64,000 bases of DNA from Eunapius fragilis (GCA_963681505.1 OY811971.1:6054756-6118755); one strand, 5' to 3'. Shown: positions 10,786-23,196, numbered from the stretch's first letter. Translations and numbers: made by a program. Notes: generated from the letters alone by a model not told the origin.

Positions 10786-11788
10786 GACGTTTAAAAACAC
10801 TTACCAAGTAAAATGACCTTTTAAATGCAGTAAACTACTTTAAACATCATTTCTTGTTTTTTTCTTTTCAGCAGATCAGAATGCAAACATCACATGTTAA
10901 ACTAGTACTGAAATTCATAGGAATTGATCGAAATTCAGCCACGTAACATTATCTGTGCTCAATAAGATTTATTATTTAGTTTAAAAATATATTTTGCGGC
11001 GTGCACTGTCAGTTACATTAACCACATTGCTCTTACGTGCACAGCTTCAGGGCTTGGCTACAAATTTATTAATTTAGTGGCATGCAGGAATTGAAGACCT
11101 AAGTGGAAAAATGAACGGAACACGGATTTTGGGAAAGGAAATAGAGACAAAATCCTTTTTGTTTTATTCTGTTAACGTGCAACTTGCCCTTTATATGTAG
11201 CAGTACCCTTGTATTCAGACGCACTAAGTCAAATCCTTCACGTTCAGTTATGCATGCAATCCTCCTGGCACTTACTTCTTTCTTTAGCATCACGCGATGT
11301 ATTTCACAGCAGCATGCAAAAGTACTCCCGAGTCCTCACTAGTACTCCACATTGACACTTAATGGGATTATATTTTCATTTAATAGTAGAGTATCCATCG
11401 CAAAACGTATATTTCTTACCAGTTCTACTGTGAAGCTTCTCTTCTTCTTCTTCTGAATCGCCACCATCAACTATGCTCGCGTCTGGCCATCAGGCTGGCT
11501 AACTATAGAGGCTCAAACTGTTATGGTTCAGGAGCATTATGAAGTTATGAAATTTCTTACTGATCACTTTACATCGAAGAAATGGGATAGATTAAGATCG
11601 CCGGCTTATTCGTATGCACGTATGCGCAACTGATACGTCACATACTATTCTTAGACCAGTACAATGTGAGCGCACGTGAGTTATTGGAACGCGCCGCATG
11701 AATCATGGAAAAAACAAATTTATATATGATTTTTTTAAAATTTCACCCCTCTAGTTGTCTTATCGGCTCCAGAAGCCTGCATGCTTCC
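10786..11788. other. Intergenic with a possible FB1 remnant
   Basis: No gene was recognised. At 11100-11165 the phrases GGAAAGGAAATAGAGACAAA and ATCCTTTTT faintly resemble the left arm of the FB1 foldback MITE, but the match is too weak to delimit. Confidence 0.3.
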
Positions 11789-12319
11789 TCAGAGCTCGCT
11801 ACCATCGAGGTGTGTAGTGGCGTAGCAATTGCTCGTGCGATGGTTTGTTCTGTTGCATCTTCTACAGCGGTTCTCCTGCCGATACTGCCTGCCGCGTTGT
11901 TCCACATGCGCACCATGGTGCATCTCCGTATTTTCTTCAATAGGGTCTCCACATGCATCCGTACGCGCCCAACAGTCTTTAATAAAATGACTTGCCCACC
12001 CGCAACGCATACACACGTTCTGCGCCATCCATATTTCCTTTTTGAGCAGTTTCTTGTGATCCGGCGATAAAACGATTTGTTCACACGAGCTTCCTCTTAC
12101 GTTGTCAATTCCATACTTGGCCATGTACTCTTTAGTCACCTTATCCTCCTCAAACATGCCCCCTCCATCAGTAACCTTCAGTATTCTTCTCGGACAGTGC
12201 ATTCGTGTCCGGGCGGCTCCGTCACCTCTCATGTGGTAGAGGAACCTTTTCTCGGGGTCGTCAGAGGTACCAACGTAGTACATACCACCTTCAAGCTCAA
12301 GCACGTACACCTTGCTCAT
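11789..12319 (-). CDS. GIY-YIG nuclease-like protein with two zinc knuckles
   Basis: A single 176-codon exon. Residues 1-75 form a GIY-YIG-type fold: the motif pair is VYVLELEGGMYYVGTSDDPE (VYV and YYVG replacing GIY and YIG), followed by an Arg in EKRFLYH and a Glu in FEEDKVTKEYMAKYG at the expected spacing of the catalytic Arg and Glu. Residues 101-117 hold a zinc knuckle (CMRCGWASHFIKDC) and residues 152-165 a second (CRRCNRTNHRTSNC). The combination suggests a nucleic-acid-binding, possibly DNA-cutting protein. Similar GIY-YIG/zinc-knuckle proteins occur in giant viruses and scattered invertebrates (recalled, not searched). The ATG lies only 37 nt downstream of a TATA box. Codons for both metal-binding motifs are intact. 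Confidence 0.75.
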   Translation of the reverse strand: MSKVYVLELEGGMYYVGTSDDPEKRFLYHMRGDGAARTRMHCPRRILKVTDGGGMFEEDKVTKEYMAKYGIDNVRGSSCEQIVLSPDHKKLLKKEIWMAQNVCMRCGWASHFIKDCWARTDACGDPIEENTEMHHGAHVEQRGRQYRQENRCRRCNRTNHRTSNCYATTHLDGSEL

Positions 12320-12355
12320 CGCTTCTTTATCTTGATTCTGGGCTAGGGATAATAC

Positions 12356-12362
12356 ATTTATA
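12356..12362 (-). promoter_or_regulatory. TATA box of the GIY-YIG gene
   Basis: On the minus strand the sequence is CGCGCTATAAATGTATT, a good TATA element, ending 37 nt before the ATG. A start site 25-30 nt downstream would leave a leader of only about 10 nt. Inferred from position only. Confidence 0.5.
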
Positions 12363-13833
12363 GCGCGCGTTTATCATGACGTCATGAGCGCAAGCGCATG
12401 CAGGCAAGCATAGTGACGTAATCCAAAAACTAGAACATGCAGCCAGATTGTTAACTTACAATATTCATATTAGCATGACACCTCTCTGTCAGGGAGCCCT
12501 GATGAAGCCAAGGTGTTTGTTTGTGTTGAAATGTACTTGCTGCAGCCTCATTATTAGCCCTGTCTAGGCATGTTTTTGCTATGTGATGGATCGATCTAGC
12601 CGCAACCTGCGCGCCGTTCCTTCCCTCTAGCTGCCAGATATCCAACACCCGTACCAGAGCAAGGAATACGTGCATACTACACATTATATATAGCAAAAGG
12701 TTCTTATAAACGTCATTCTAGATCTGGAGGCTCCCGCTATTCAGTCTCGTTTAGCACCTGCATGATTCATCCTTTGTTAGGGTGGTAGATCGTGAACCCT
12801 GACAGCTCTTATTAAGATTATGTATAGTTTCCCGCTGTTCACGGCGCAAGCAATTTCCACAGGCCTCCTTCACAACTCACTTTGAACGAACGAACATAAG
12901 TTGTTATTAACACTACAGACAAAAATAGATGTAGCCGTACTTTATCGATAATCTGTCAACTGTGATCGGGGCAAGTTATTCCTACATGTTAGGAATCCAT
13001 AAAATTGTGGGAAAAGCTTGATCATCAGATGAGATGCATAGCACACATGTGAGAATGGGTGTATCAGAACAATCAATAATGCTATAATGAAATCCTCACG
13101 TGTATCAGGATTACCTTATAAGGTGTGCACTAGTAAACATGTTTGCACCACATCTGATATTCTTAAAGGGGAAAAACCCAATGGTTAGTTCCGGTAAGCC
13201 AATACCCTTCTCTTCATAGTTCGGCTACTCCAGAGGAGGTCTGTATTTCTGGATGGGTGTGGCCAGGCCAGAGGAGAAGTGTAGCCGGCTTTGCTGGTCA
13301 TTCCATATACCAAACCACTGTTATTTCTAAATCCTCCTTGCCATTGATTTACTTTGTGTCAATTAATTTGAACTGTTTTTGTACGTGCAATATATATAGT
13401 TTGTTCTCGTTAGTCCTTTTTTTTAAGGCGAGGATTAAGGTACAAATTGCAGGCATCTCTTTGTGAATACCATCATATAACACATGAAAGAAGGTAGGAG
13501 TGGATAACAGACCCTAGGCACCACTGGGTTGAATGGTTCCTAGTGCTTACTTAATGGAAAAAATTGTGTTCCGTAGTTGGTATTCGTTCAACTGTACCAT
13601 TTTTCTAATGGTGTCTTACAAGTATAGTGAATATGTTTTTAATATAAGGTCAATCTTCTGGTTTTGGAACATAATATTTTCCCACAGCATAATAAATTAA
13701 ACTATCGAGCATGTATTGACTGCTGGCCATGGAACAACACAATGTGTGAGCTACACGATTAGAGAGAAGGGTGTGGGGGCATACATCCTGAAGCGATTGG
13801 TACACCTGGCGTTTTACCAGAGATAATATATAC
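12363..13833. other. Intergenic, no gene recognised
   Basis: No reading frame with recognisable domains on either strand. The sequence is AT-rich with no clear repeats until the GGGGA satellite. Confidence 0.4.
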
Positions 13834-14053
13834 GAGGAGGAGGAGGAGGAGGGAGGGGAGGGGAGGGGAGGGGAGGGGAGGGGAGGAAGGGGAGGAAGGG
13901 GAGGGGAGGGGAGGGGAGGGGAGGGGAGGGGAGGGGAGGGGAGGGGAGGGGAGGGGAGGGGAGGGGAGGGGAGGGGAGGGGAGGGGAGGGGAGGGGAGGG
14001 GAGGGGAGGGGAGGGGAGTGGAGGGGAGGGGAGGGGAGGGGAGGGGAGGGGAG
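13834..14053. repeat. (GGGGA)n satellite, about 220 bp
   Basis: About forty GGGGA units with a few GGGGAAGG variants, preceded by GAG repeats and followed by GACGAC repeats. Four-G runs at 5-nt spacing can form stable G-quadruplexes. The proline/serine-rich translations of the minus strand are an artefact of the repeat. Confidence 0.95.
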
Positions 14054-14633
14054 GAGGAGACGATGACGACGACGACGATGGAAAATTTTTGGATGGGACT
14101 GTGTACGAGCCATGGGCACGGGTATTTTGACACGGAAACTGTTCTCCATTTTGATATCGCTTGATTGCCACGGAGTGATTAGTGTCCCGATGTCCCGCTC
14201 GACTAGGTCACATTTTAACAATGACGTTTACATTTTCCCTATTATTATTGTTTCTTTCCTTTTTACACCACTATTAGTTTTATTCACGCATTGATTATCA
14301 TTACGTGGCTAGCGGCACAGGGTTTGCTAAGAAATGCACAGTTTTCTTGTGATTGTATACGTAAGCTGTTCCATTGAGTAAAAAGCTATAATAGTAACCC
14401 GTTATGGAATGATGTTGAATCATGAAATGTAAACCGTGAAGAAGGCATTACTGTGCCTCGCTGATAGCTGATCACTCAAAGTATAATATATTGGATGATG
14501 TAATAGTGGATGCCTTTACAAAAGTCACTTTTGTACTAACTGGAAATGACTCTCTTAAATACATGTTCTACTGATATTTCAATCAAAAAGTTTTGCATTA
14601 AAATAATAAAAATAGAAAAAAAAAAAAAGCAAG
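14054..14633. other. Intergenic with a possible FB1 remnant
   Basis: At 14232-14275 TTTTCCCTATTATTATTG and TTTCCTTTTTACACCACTAT resemble the right arm of FB1, without a matching partner. The rest shows no gene. An A run lies at 14617-14628. Confidence 0.3.
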
Positions 14634-17600
14634 TCATAGTATTAATGGTTCCCTTAAAGCGCAGCTGGTGGTTATATTGTCAATGATTGAATTAGTGAGC
14701 TCAATGGCTTGAGGCTGTGGTTTGGTTGGAAGAAAGAAGCCTTTCATATACTCCTTTATTCTTTCATGCACATCAAAGGCCATGGGTATGTTCACAATGG
14801 CATGGTACAAGACTCTGGCCACCACCATCATACCATAGAGACCAACCCAAAACCCAACTGCCATGTCTCTTGGTCCTGTCTGGTTTGTATTATGATATTC
14901 GTATGAAGTGCAAAGCACTGTGAGAGATAGTGTCGTGTAGTTGAGTAAGTAAAGAAATCTGACCAGTTATGAAACTGATTGAAGATGCATTCCATTCTGT
15001 CACATGAATTGGTTTTCTGGATTGAGTTTCCAAATGGATTTATTTGAGCCTGTATTAGCATGAACAAATTTACCATGACAACATGAATAAACAGAAGCAA
15101 CTGTGGCTGATCAGAACTGCAGAATGGACTTATGGCATCCAAGAATATTAAAAGCCACAGCCGTGCCCCAAGCCAAACGCGCCACTTTCCCCTGAATGGA
15201 GCAAAGTAGATATCATTCACTGGCTTAACCCGATTGGCCATCTTATGGAGATATTTGAAGAGCTTGTTATGCTCACTGTAATGTTCAACAACTGGTATGA
15301 AAGTGAGAGCAAGTGTGTATGGAAGAAGGAACAATATACAGATCCCCATGGCAACCACAAATAATGCTGCGTGTATATCTTGCATGTACTTGATATTTCC
15401 ATCATAGAACCAGACATATGCAGAACCATTTGGATGCTGGATGATGGTGAGGGCAAAGATGTCAATGACCGTTCTTAGCAGTTTGGAGTATGATAGATAG
15501 ACAAAGGTACAAAACACACCAACAGCTCTTTGTCCAATTATGTAGTTAAGTCTGTCTAAGCAGTGTCTTTTCTCAGTATTTCTACGAAGACAGTAGTGAC
15601 AGACAGCAATAACAGTGATGGAGGATATAGGCAGGGAACACAAACTGAAGGCCTGCCTTGATGGTCTCATTCATACTTAGGCTTTAACAGATCAGATCAG
15701 ATCAGATTCGGCATTATAATCTGGTTCCATGGGCGTGGTTTTCGATCAAGCGCATGCAATGATGTTTACCGTTTTGCTAAATTGTAGGAAAGTTTTCACT
15801 TTGAGCTTCTGCCAAATCTATGGTCAAATCCATCATAGACTGGCTCAGGCGAGTACTGAACGTACGTGAGAAATGAAACCAATGATTAAAAAAAAAATAC
15901 GCACACCCCATATAATATAAAGCCAGCATGGGGGAAAGGCCCAAATCGGAAAAGGGCGGTGGCAAAAATTGAAATAGAAAAAGCATTAAGTGCAAAAAAG
16001 GGAAGAGAAGCTAGCCTACGTTTATTTCACACACCGTCAACCGTCTTTTGCCAAAAATACAAACGAAACGGCCACGCGGACTGTTGAACTTGGGGAGGGG
16101 GGGGGGGGGGGGGAATGGCTGCTCTTCCTCGGCCCCAGATCACCGGATATTCAGATATACGTGTTAGCATCCGATCGGATTGGGCGGGCTATAATCCGAA
16201 TCTGTTCCGACTTTGGAACATCAATCTGAATGGTTCGGATCCGATCCATTAAAGCCTTAATTTATACCATGATAGAAACACAGTGGAAACCTAAGGTCAA
16301 GGTTAAGGAAAGAAATCATGATATGTAAGCCATTAACTGCTGATTGGTTAAAGTATATATGGTCCCATTGATATGAATAATGTTTGCATACAAGATGAGT
16401 CCATATAGGGTTCCTTGTGCTACTGTAAGGTTTAGAACAAACAGCACAGTCCACTAGTAAGCCCCCAAGTATGGCGTACATGAGAATGGTAATGAGCCAC
16501 ATATTTGAGCATTCCTGGCACTCTGATGAACCAAAGACCCACACTGTAACCATCAGAGCAACAGCCACACAGAGCCCCAGTGCGGTTTTTACTGCACAAG
16601 GCTTCAGGATGTGCTAAAGAGACTTGAGTAACGTTTGTGCAGTAATTCAAAGGACAGACAGATGCAATAGCTGGAAAAGATTTGTTTTCATGTATGTACA
16701 CACCTATCCATTGAGTTCCATTCCTGATAACTTCACCTTGAGCTACATCGCATACCACTTTACTATTGATAAAATTCTGAACAAACACAACTACTAGTGT
16801 TCGATGATAGCTCAAACCCAACTGCGCATGGCAGGAGGTTCACATTTATGACAGTGGGGGCATTCCCCGGATAGCTTGACAACATTAGATTCAGTGATGC
16901 CCCTTCAGGTCCAAAGATCTGATATTTCAGTGTAGTGAAGTTTTTTCCCACCCACTGAACATTCTGCCGTGCTTGAAGTTTAATGCTTTGTGCACCAATC
17001 TGTGCATAGACTGCACTTGGAGATAGATTACCATTGTAATCCTCTGTGGTCACATTCATTTCCAAAGTACCACCTGGGTACAAGTCTGTACTGATATTGG
17101 AGATGAAACACTTTGAGGACTGTTAGAATCCATAGTCACGTTAAATTCATACCTATCCATGCTCGCTTTAGATTCATCCATATAGACATCTGAAATGGAA
17201 TTTGTATAATATAGGAGTAGCAATCATAAAGAGGTGTTGCATGGCCAGCCAGTTGAGCACTGTTTGCTTGGAAGGTAATGCTGCCATTCTGCTTTATAAT
17301 GGCGCAATATTTCCTACTATGAAGAGTACCAGCACTGACATAGAAACTGATGTTCTTTTGTATTTCTGTGTAAATAGCACCACCTAATCTAGATGCTCTG
17401 TTATTACCAAAAGAAACAGCACAACTTGCAAGAAAAGTTAGACGCACAATTAGAAGATTGATAGCACCGCCATTCTCTCCTGAGTTCTTGACAAATGTGA
17501 CCATACCCCGGAATTTGAGATAGCCATCCGCTCCTTGGATAGCCCCTTGGGGACTATTGGATATTAACTGACTTTCCCCGATGTCTACCATGGCTCCACT

Positions 17601-19101
17601 AAACGATATGGCTCCTCCTCTGGTCTTGTCATATTTTCCGCCATTGCCATGGTTATTTTGTACCACTGCATCAAACATAGTTACTTTGCACAGTTCAATT
17701 GTTGGGACAGCATCTGGACCTAGATCATTTGTAATCATCATAGTTGCTCACCGTTGCGCTGTTATTGACAAATGTTGAGTTAGCGATGAGAAATTTACCT
17801 TTCGATATAATAATTACCGCTCCTCCGTAAATGCCATTGTTGTTCTGAAATGTACAGTCTGTAATAGTGGCAGTTATGTTGGCTGGAAGGATCTCGTAAA
17901 TTGCAAGTGCTCCGTAGTTGTTCATTTGAAATGTGCAACGTGAAATGTTAATGATGCAGAACGGGTTCCACAACAGAAGGAACAATGGTGTAATGCTGTT
18001 TTGGAATGTGGAATGGATTATATTAATGGCCGTTTTATTTAAAATGCCCCCATAATCTTCGCTGTTTGACATCACACCGAACGTGATACCTGTAAAGGTG
18101 CAATTCGTGAGAGAGATTCTATTAGGGCTGCGCGCCACAAACACTTTTCCGTCTCCGTAGTCTGTATCAATATTTTTGAATGTAGAGTTTGAAATGAAAT
18201 GCTGCCGATTGGACGTACAAATACAGTATGCATAAATAATTGATTAGTCGAGTTTTGTATATTAATTGCAATATTTCTCTGCAAAATGCATTCACTGAAG
18301 TAAATGTCATTGCCAGAAACATAAACTAACACTTCATTATAAATGTTGCCCTGAAAAGTGCATGTTGTGATATCTACATTACTACCTTCAACCCGTACCA
18401 TATAATAGAGAAAATTGTTTCGAACTGTACTATCTGTGATTGCAACTGGGCTACCAGACCTGATATATAGCAGCGGGGCAGAGTTATTTTCAAATGTGCA
18501 GTTTTTGAAATGAATGCTTTCGCTTGATCCAAGTATTTCTACTAAGGACATGTATACCTTATCTTAGCCATGTTGTTTTGAAACGTGCAGTGTGAAATAG
18601 TGACAGTAGCTGTGGAACCATTCAGAAATATCGCAGTGCTTTTTTGGAACGTACAGTAAGAGATGTCTATATTTCCAGAATTATTAGAAACGGCGCTGTA
18701 CCTAGGACTGTTCTGGAATGTGCAGTGTCGAAGTGATACGTAACGCGCGGTCCTAAGGTAAATGATGGGTGATACATCTGATCCGTTACATCCTGCGAAA
18801 GTTATATTCTCAATTGTCAGATTTTGCACGACTTTAAACATAATACCGCACAGTCCTTCCCCTAATATCGTCGATTCACCACTATTGGATCCAAGTATCG
18901 TAACATTACTTACGTCAGAGACGAGACAGCCGAGCGGTCCGCGATGTTCTCCAGCGCCCAATACGAGGGTTGTGTTTGATTGAAGAGATCCATTACACAT
19001 GTAGTTTTTAAGACTGTCCCCCGGGGAATGTACAAAGACTTGCCAAAGGCATAGCCTCCAAGAGGCACTAGAAGCAGTATTTGGACAATGTTCATTGCCA
19101 C
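14634..19101 (-). pseudogene. Parallel beta-helix, EGF-like-Cys and multi-TM receptor-like gene, decayed
   Basis: The minus strand from 19101 to 14634 spells one long protein in changing frames. It opens with a signal peptide (MNIVQILLLVPLGGYAFG). From about 19.0 to 17.2 kb come many beta-helix turns of the form NCTFENNSA, HCTFQNN and SYCTFQKS, then GGAISF/GGAIY turns. Around 16.6 kb is a Cys-rich block (CPLNYC, RTGALCGCC, SECQECSN) and then several transmembrane helices ending in a short tail (stop at 14634-14636). Such beta-helix/multi-TM proteins are abundant, mostly uncharacterised, in sponges. At least seven frame changes occur (for example near 19030, 18550, 18210, 16440, 15625 and 14930), none at plausible introns, and a DNA transposon sits at 15680-16256. 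I therefore call it a pseudogene; a noisy assembly could explain some shifts but not the insertion. Confidence 0.7.
15680..16256. mobile_element. Non-autonomous Harbinger-like element interrupting the beta-helix gene
   Basis: The ends are inverted: GGCTTTAACAGATCAGATC on the left, and GATCCGATCCATTAAAGCC on the right. TTA at 15677-15679 and TTA at 16257-16259 are the target duplication, the TWA pattern of PIF/Harbinger elements. The 577 bp carry no transposase. On the coding strand of the host gene the protein reads FYHGIN before the element and NETIKAGLQFVFPAY after it, so the insertion splits an exon encoding a transmembrane region. Confidence 0.85.
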
Positions 19102-19141
19102 TGATTGTTACTTCACATAGAGCAGTAGACAATGTGCGCAC

Positions 19142-20879
19142 GAAACGGTTCTATTTGTACCATATATTAAATCGTGTCATCTGATTGTAACTGTACCGAC
19201 GTGTATATGTATTCTTTTCGTTTTGGTACGGATAACACATGGGACAATAACAGCATTTAGATAAGCATTTTGAATTTTAAGGATGCATGTTTCTAATCAC
19301 ACGTTATTGCCGTTTAGGTTATTATGTAGTTTGAGTATGGTTGCTAGCTCACTGGGGTCTTTGCGTTAGCCTCAAATCCACGTTGGGCACAGAATACATG
19401 AGAAATAGACCATATACAAGCCCCCTTTGTTGCAGTGCAAGCAAGTATACACCGTCCACTGCCCCCCCCCCCCCCCCCCCCCCCTAACCACCGCAACTGT
19501 ATTATCCAATTTGTGTGGTGCATATTTATACCGTATTTTTAATCGCATGGTTGGTATGAGGGGACGCCCATGCATGCAGTGAGGGGATTTCCATCCTACT
19601 AGCACATTTAGTGCATTAAGATCTCATAATTGCTGGCTAGTGGCCCATGTTCACACTGAAACCATAGGGACACCAATGTAGTAGCCATGAAGCTTGTGCA
19701 TCTGTCTATGAGGTGTGGAAGAGAGGCGTGCATAATCCTCAGAACGGGCTGATACCAATGAGGAGTATCCCACTTGCAGGCAAATGAGGTAGGATCAGTG
19801 TGATGCAGGCCACAAACCAGCGCTGTGTACCAGGTCTGGATGGTGGGCCTGATTTTGGGCTAACAGGATGTAACGGAAAGCCCCCTCAGCATGCATGGGC
19901 TCCACTTCGTTCCAATCATAAAATGCACTGTAAAAGTTGGATACACAGGGCGTGGAGTGTTTGGATTGGAGGGTGGGAAGGATACTGTAGAGGGTGTGTA
20001 CCTGCTTTAATTTCAATGCGCCAACAACAGGAGCTTGTATGGTCTATTGGTCATGCATGTAGACTTCACAATGGATCTGAAGCTAAAGCAAAGATCCCAT
20101 AACAACTCTCAATTTACTACTTAAAACAAAGTGACTTATGACACAGAACGATTGATAGCATACAAGCATCCTATTCCATTATGTCCCAAAACAATTACAG
20201 TGCCGCTAAACAGTATGATGATATCAGAGATGTTGTTTTGCAATGTCATTATATTGTTGTGTCCAATTGTCTGCTCACTGTGACGTACGCAGCATGCTTT
20301 GGGCTGCTCCAACGGTGAGAGATGTCTTGGGTGATCTTGTATATCCATAGCATGTATTTAGGGATGTGATAAGAGAAGCAATTGTGAGAGATCTTCCTGC
20401 CTTGGTAGCTGGACTGCCAGAATGAGGCGATGTCATGGACACTGATGCCCAGTCGTAAACCAGCCACATGCATGCACTGTTGATTCTGTTCTCCTATAAG
20501 CTGAGAATGAAAAGAAAAATATACTTGGAGGCTGTTGAGGTTCAATGGTGAGGTTCAATGTGCATATTCCACCCCTTTTGTCACCTCGATTGATGGTGTC
20601 CTTGGTCGTGAACTCTGTCATCTCTATCTTGCTGTCAAGGAACAGAACATTCAACACCTGGATCTTCTCACATAATGCACCAACACAGAAAAGTTTCCAG
20701 CCCGTGCACAACACTTAGAATGACAATTCCAACATGCACATCTCCATTTAAACCCGTGGCTGCATCACGTGCTGTGCAGCCAATCACATTTGGGAGAGAG
20801 CTAAGTTTGCAGTCTAATTAGCTGTGCTCAACCCACAGAAATGTGTATTTCGGATATTGAAAAAGAATAATGAAATAAA
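19142..20879. other. Intergenic, no gene recognised
   Basis: Contains a C run at 19461-19483. Minus-strand frames at 19795-20016 and 20136-20714 look partly coding (for example NFYSAFYDWNEVEPMHAEGA) but no family was recognised and splice structure is unclear. They may be scraps of a transposon. Confidence 0.3.
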
Positions 20880-21030
20880 CCTATATTAGCACACATGCAC
20901 AGTTAAATATGACAACATGCTGCTAATATAGGTATATTACATTTATATCAGAAGCATTGTTCCCTTGCTTTTTGCACCACCATCGCCATTGATTGATTCC
21001 TGTAATATAGAGAACGTTTTTATTACTTGT
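20880..21030. mobile_element. FB1 foldback MITE, partial copy
   Basis: CCTATATTAGCAC and GTGCTAATATAGG-like arms flank a short loop at 20880-20935, followed by TGCACCACCATCGCCATTGA and TTTTTATTACTTGT at the right end, as in the full FB1 copies. The outer left arm is missing. Confidence 0.65.
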
Positions 21031-21689
21031 TTCGTTAAATTTTATTTGAAATTATTCTCATGCTTCAGTGTATATATATATATATGGGACAGTGTCCAGC
21101 AGAATCACCCTTCTGGCTAGTTTTACAAGTTTTCAAATTTTTTGATTTTCCTTGAACACCCATGAGCTTCTGTCAAATGGTCCTTATGCATCCTATATCG
21201 GACTATCCCTCACAAAGTTATTAGGCGCTGAATTTATAATTAGCCATACATTTCAATGCGAGCGTTATTTTCTTTTATGGGAGGTGAACACCACCATAAT
21301 TATGCTCGTTTCGTTTTATAACAAATGATCCTTTTTTTTCGCTTAGGGGAAAAAAATTGTTCGTAATGTATATATAAATCTGTATTATAAATATATATAT
21401 ATTTCATGTTTTACGGAGGTATACGGGAAGTGCTTTATAAATAGAACTATGCTTAGCGGACAGGTAACTACAAAGTGTCTTTGCAGTACTTTGTAGCAAT
21501 TTAGGAACTGCTGTAAAAGGTGCACACATTGCGTTCGCTTTGAGCTTAATATCAGAATACTTACATCAGTTCACGATCGACGTAGAGCTGTAGCAGTCGG
21601 AAATAAGCTGCTTGAATTGTTTTTACACACCCATCGGCAGCAATATGAAGCGTACGAGGCCCTGGCCCTTTATATTTAAGAGCTGGTGG
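21031..21689. other. AT-rich stretch ending in an inverted repeat shared with 30.85 kb
   Basis: No gene. The segment 21640-21692 (ATATGAAGCGTACGAGGC ... TTTATATTTAAGAGCTGG) matches in inverse orientation 30849-30897. The pair brackets the ORF split by the MULE-like element and may be the ends of an older mobile element. Confidence 0.4.
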
Positions 21690-22309
21690 TCGCTAAGCCT
21701 TTTAGAGCTTCAATACCAGGTGCAGTTACGGTGTCTAAAACACCACCAAAAACATTGCCTCACTTTTTCCACACAAATAAAGTCACAAGGGCAGAAGAGC
21801 TCCGTTGCCAGGATGGCTCTGGCAATGGATCTGACCATTGGTGAGTAACTTGCAGGTCTCTGCTGTCATACATGTTGCACCAGACATTCAACGTGAAATC
21901 CTCAATATGGCTGGACAGAGAGGTGATTTTACTGTGACATCAAATGCTGCAGGCTTGTCCCAGCAACGAGCACATCTGCAGGTCTGGTGTGCTGTGACCA
22001 TGGCCCTTCTCCATGCTCAAACTCATGCAGATGAGCTCGTCAAAAGATGTCCACAATGCCATGCATCCCGGCCGCATGTAGTCTCGTACCCAGACCCTCA
22101 ATCCCACAGCTGCGGGTGGATTACATCACCGCTACGTGGAAGAGGGTCTGGCGAATAGATCGAACTTTTTGGATCTGACTTTCCTCGATTTCAAAGGACC
22201 AATCGGATTGCAGCACGGTCTGACGTCACGGTCGTAACATTGTAATTGCATTCCATAGCAATAATGAGCCAAGCAGCGATTAGAATGTCGGGGACTAACT
22301 CAGGGGAAT

Positions 22310-23196
22310 CGCTAGACGCCATTATTATTCGTGCATCCCAAAGACTGACTGCAAGATGGAGACAACCACAAGGACAGCAGAGAGCACCTCCCGATAGAAG
22401 AAGCTCATGACAAGGGCCTCCAAACCCACCAGGTGCACCGTCCCCTTCAAAAGCAGCACGCGATTGGTTGCCATCCCTTGCCAGGCGGCACGGAACGCGG
22501 ACCTCCGCACACACACATAGGAACAACAGACGAGAGGCAGCGCGTAGTACCAGAAATACTGGATGGGGAGGATTGGTACCAAAGAACCATAACAATGGCC
22601 ACCACTGTGGCTACCTGAACTACCACCATCTTAGGGCTACAGTGCCCCACCCCTCCACTGTTAGCTCCCACCCTCCTACAAGAACGGGGCAACTTCTCCA
22701 AGATCCAGCAAAAAGTTCTTGGGAAAGATTCTTGCCAAGAAGAGCAAGATCTTGGCAGGAGGCTGAGATCTTGCCATATCTTGAGTAATATCTTGGCCAA
22801 AACTTGGCCGGCATAATCTTGGCAAGTTAGGCAAGATCTTGGGCAGGAATCTTGTCCAAGAACTTTTTGCTGGGGATGGCCACAAGCACACACGCCAGCC
22901 AATTAACCCACGAAGCCTGCCGTCACAGCAACTTTGAGGGGCAGCCTGTGGTATGTGTGGTAGTACCTCTTGCCCTCTTTGTACAGGGCTATGAGGCTGC
23001 GGGATAGGTCCGCGGCCCTCTGGACATGGTGGGCGTTTATTAGAGTATCGATCTCTTGGAAGCTCGGCGGGCAACAGCCTGGGAAAGGGTCTGAAGAGCA
23101 AGGGGAGAGAGCTGGGCATAAGCACAGTTTAGGTTCCGTAACAGAAATTCATTACAGTACTGCAATTTCGTGGCCAGTTTAGACATTCTGAACCCT
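22310..23196 (-). pseudogene. PIGN: Captured fragment of GPI ethanolamine phosphate transferase 1
   Basis: Reading the minus strand from 23196: MSKLATKLQYCNEFLLRNLN, then LSPLALQTLSQAVARRAS, then DLSRSLIALYKEGKRYYHTY followed by HRLPLKVAVTAGFVG, then VATVVAIVMVL, and finally GLEALVMSFFYREVLSAVLV near 22340. This order matches the C-terminal membrane half of PIGN, in which human residues include SMCSELIRLSKVGLRYYQTY and IEVLVLSFFYRYMLTAGL (recalled). PIGN adds phosphoethanolamine to the first mannose of the GPI anchor in the ER. The fragment lacks the N-terminal phosphodiesterase domain and the C-terminus, has several frame changes, and is interrupted by a 170-bp MITE. It begins within about 150 bp of the MULE-like TIR. 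The identification rests on motif comparison from memory. Confidence 0.7.
22705..22874. mobile_element. Short non-autonomous relative of the CCCAGC element
   Basis: Ends CCAGCAAAAAGTTCTTGG and CCAAGAACTTTTTGCTGGG are inverted copies of the termini of the 6-kb element at 23197-29226. The interior is made of AAGATCTTG-type repeats. GAT at 22702-22704 and 22875-22877 is a 3-bp target duplication. The insertion interrupts the PIGN fragment. Confidence 0.8.

Noticed and set aside
13650-14221. Long proline/serine-rich minus-strand reading frames of up to 173 codons
   Set aside because: They are translations of the GGGGA satellite in three frames, with no conserved sequence outside the repeat.
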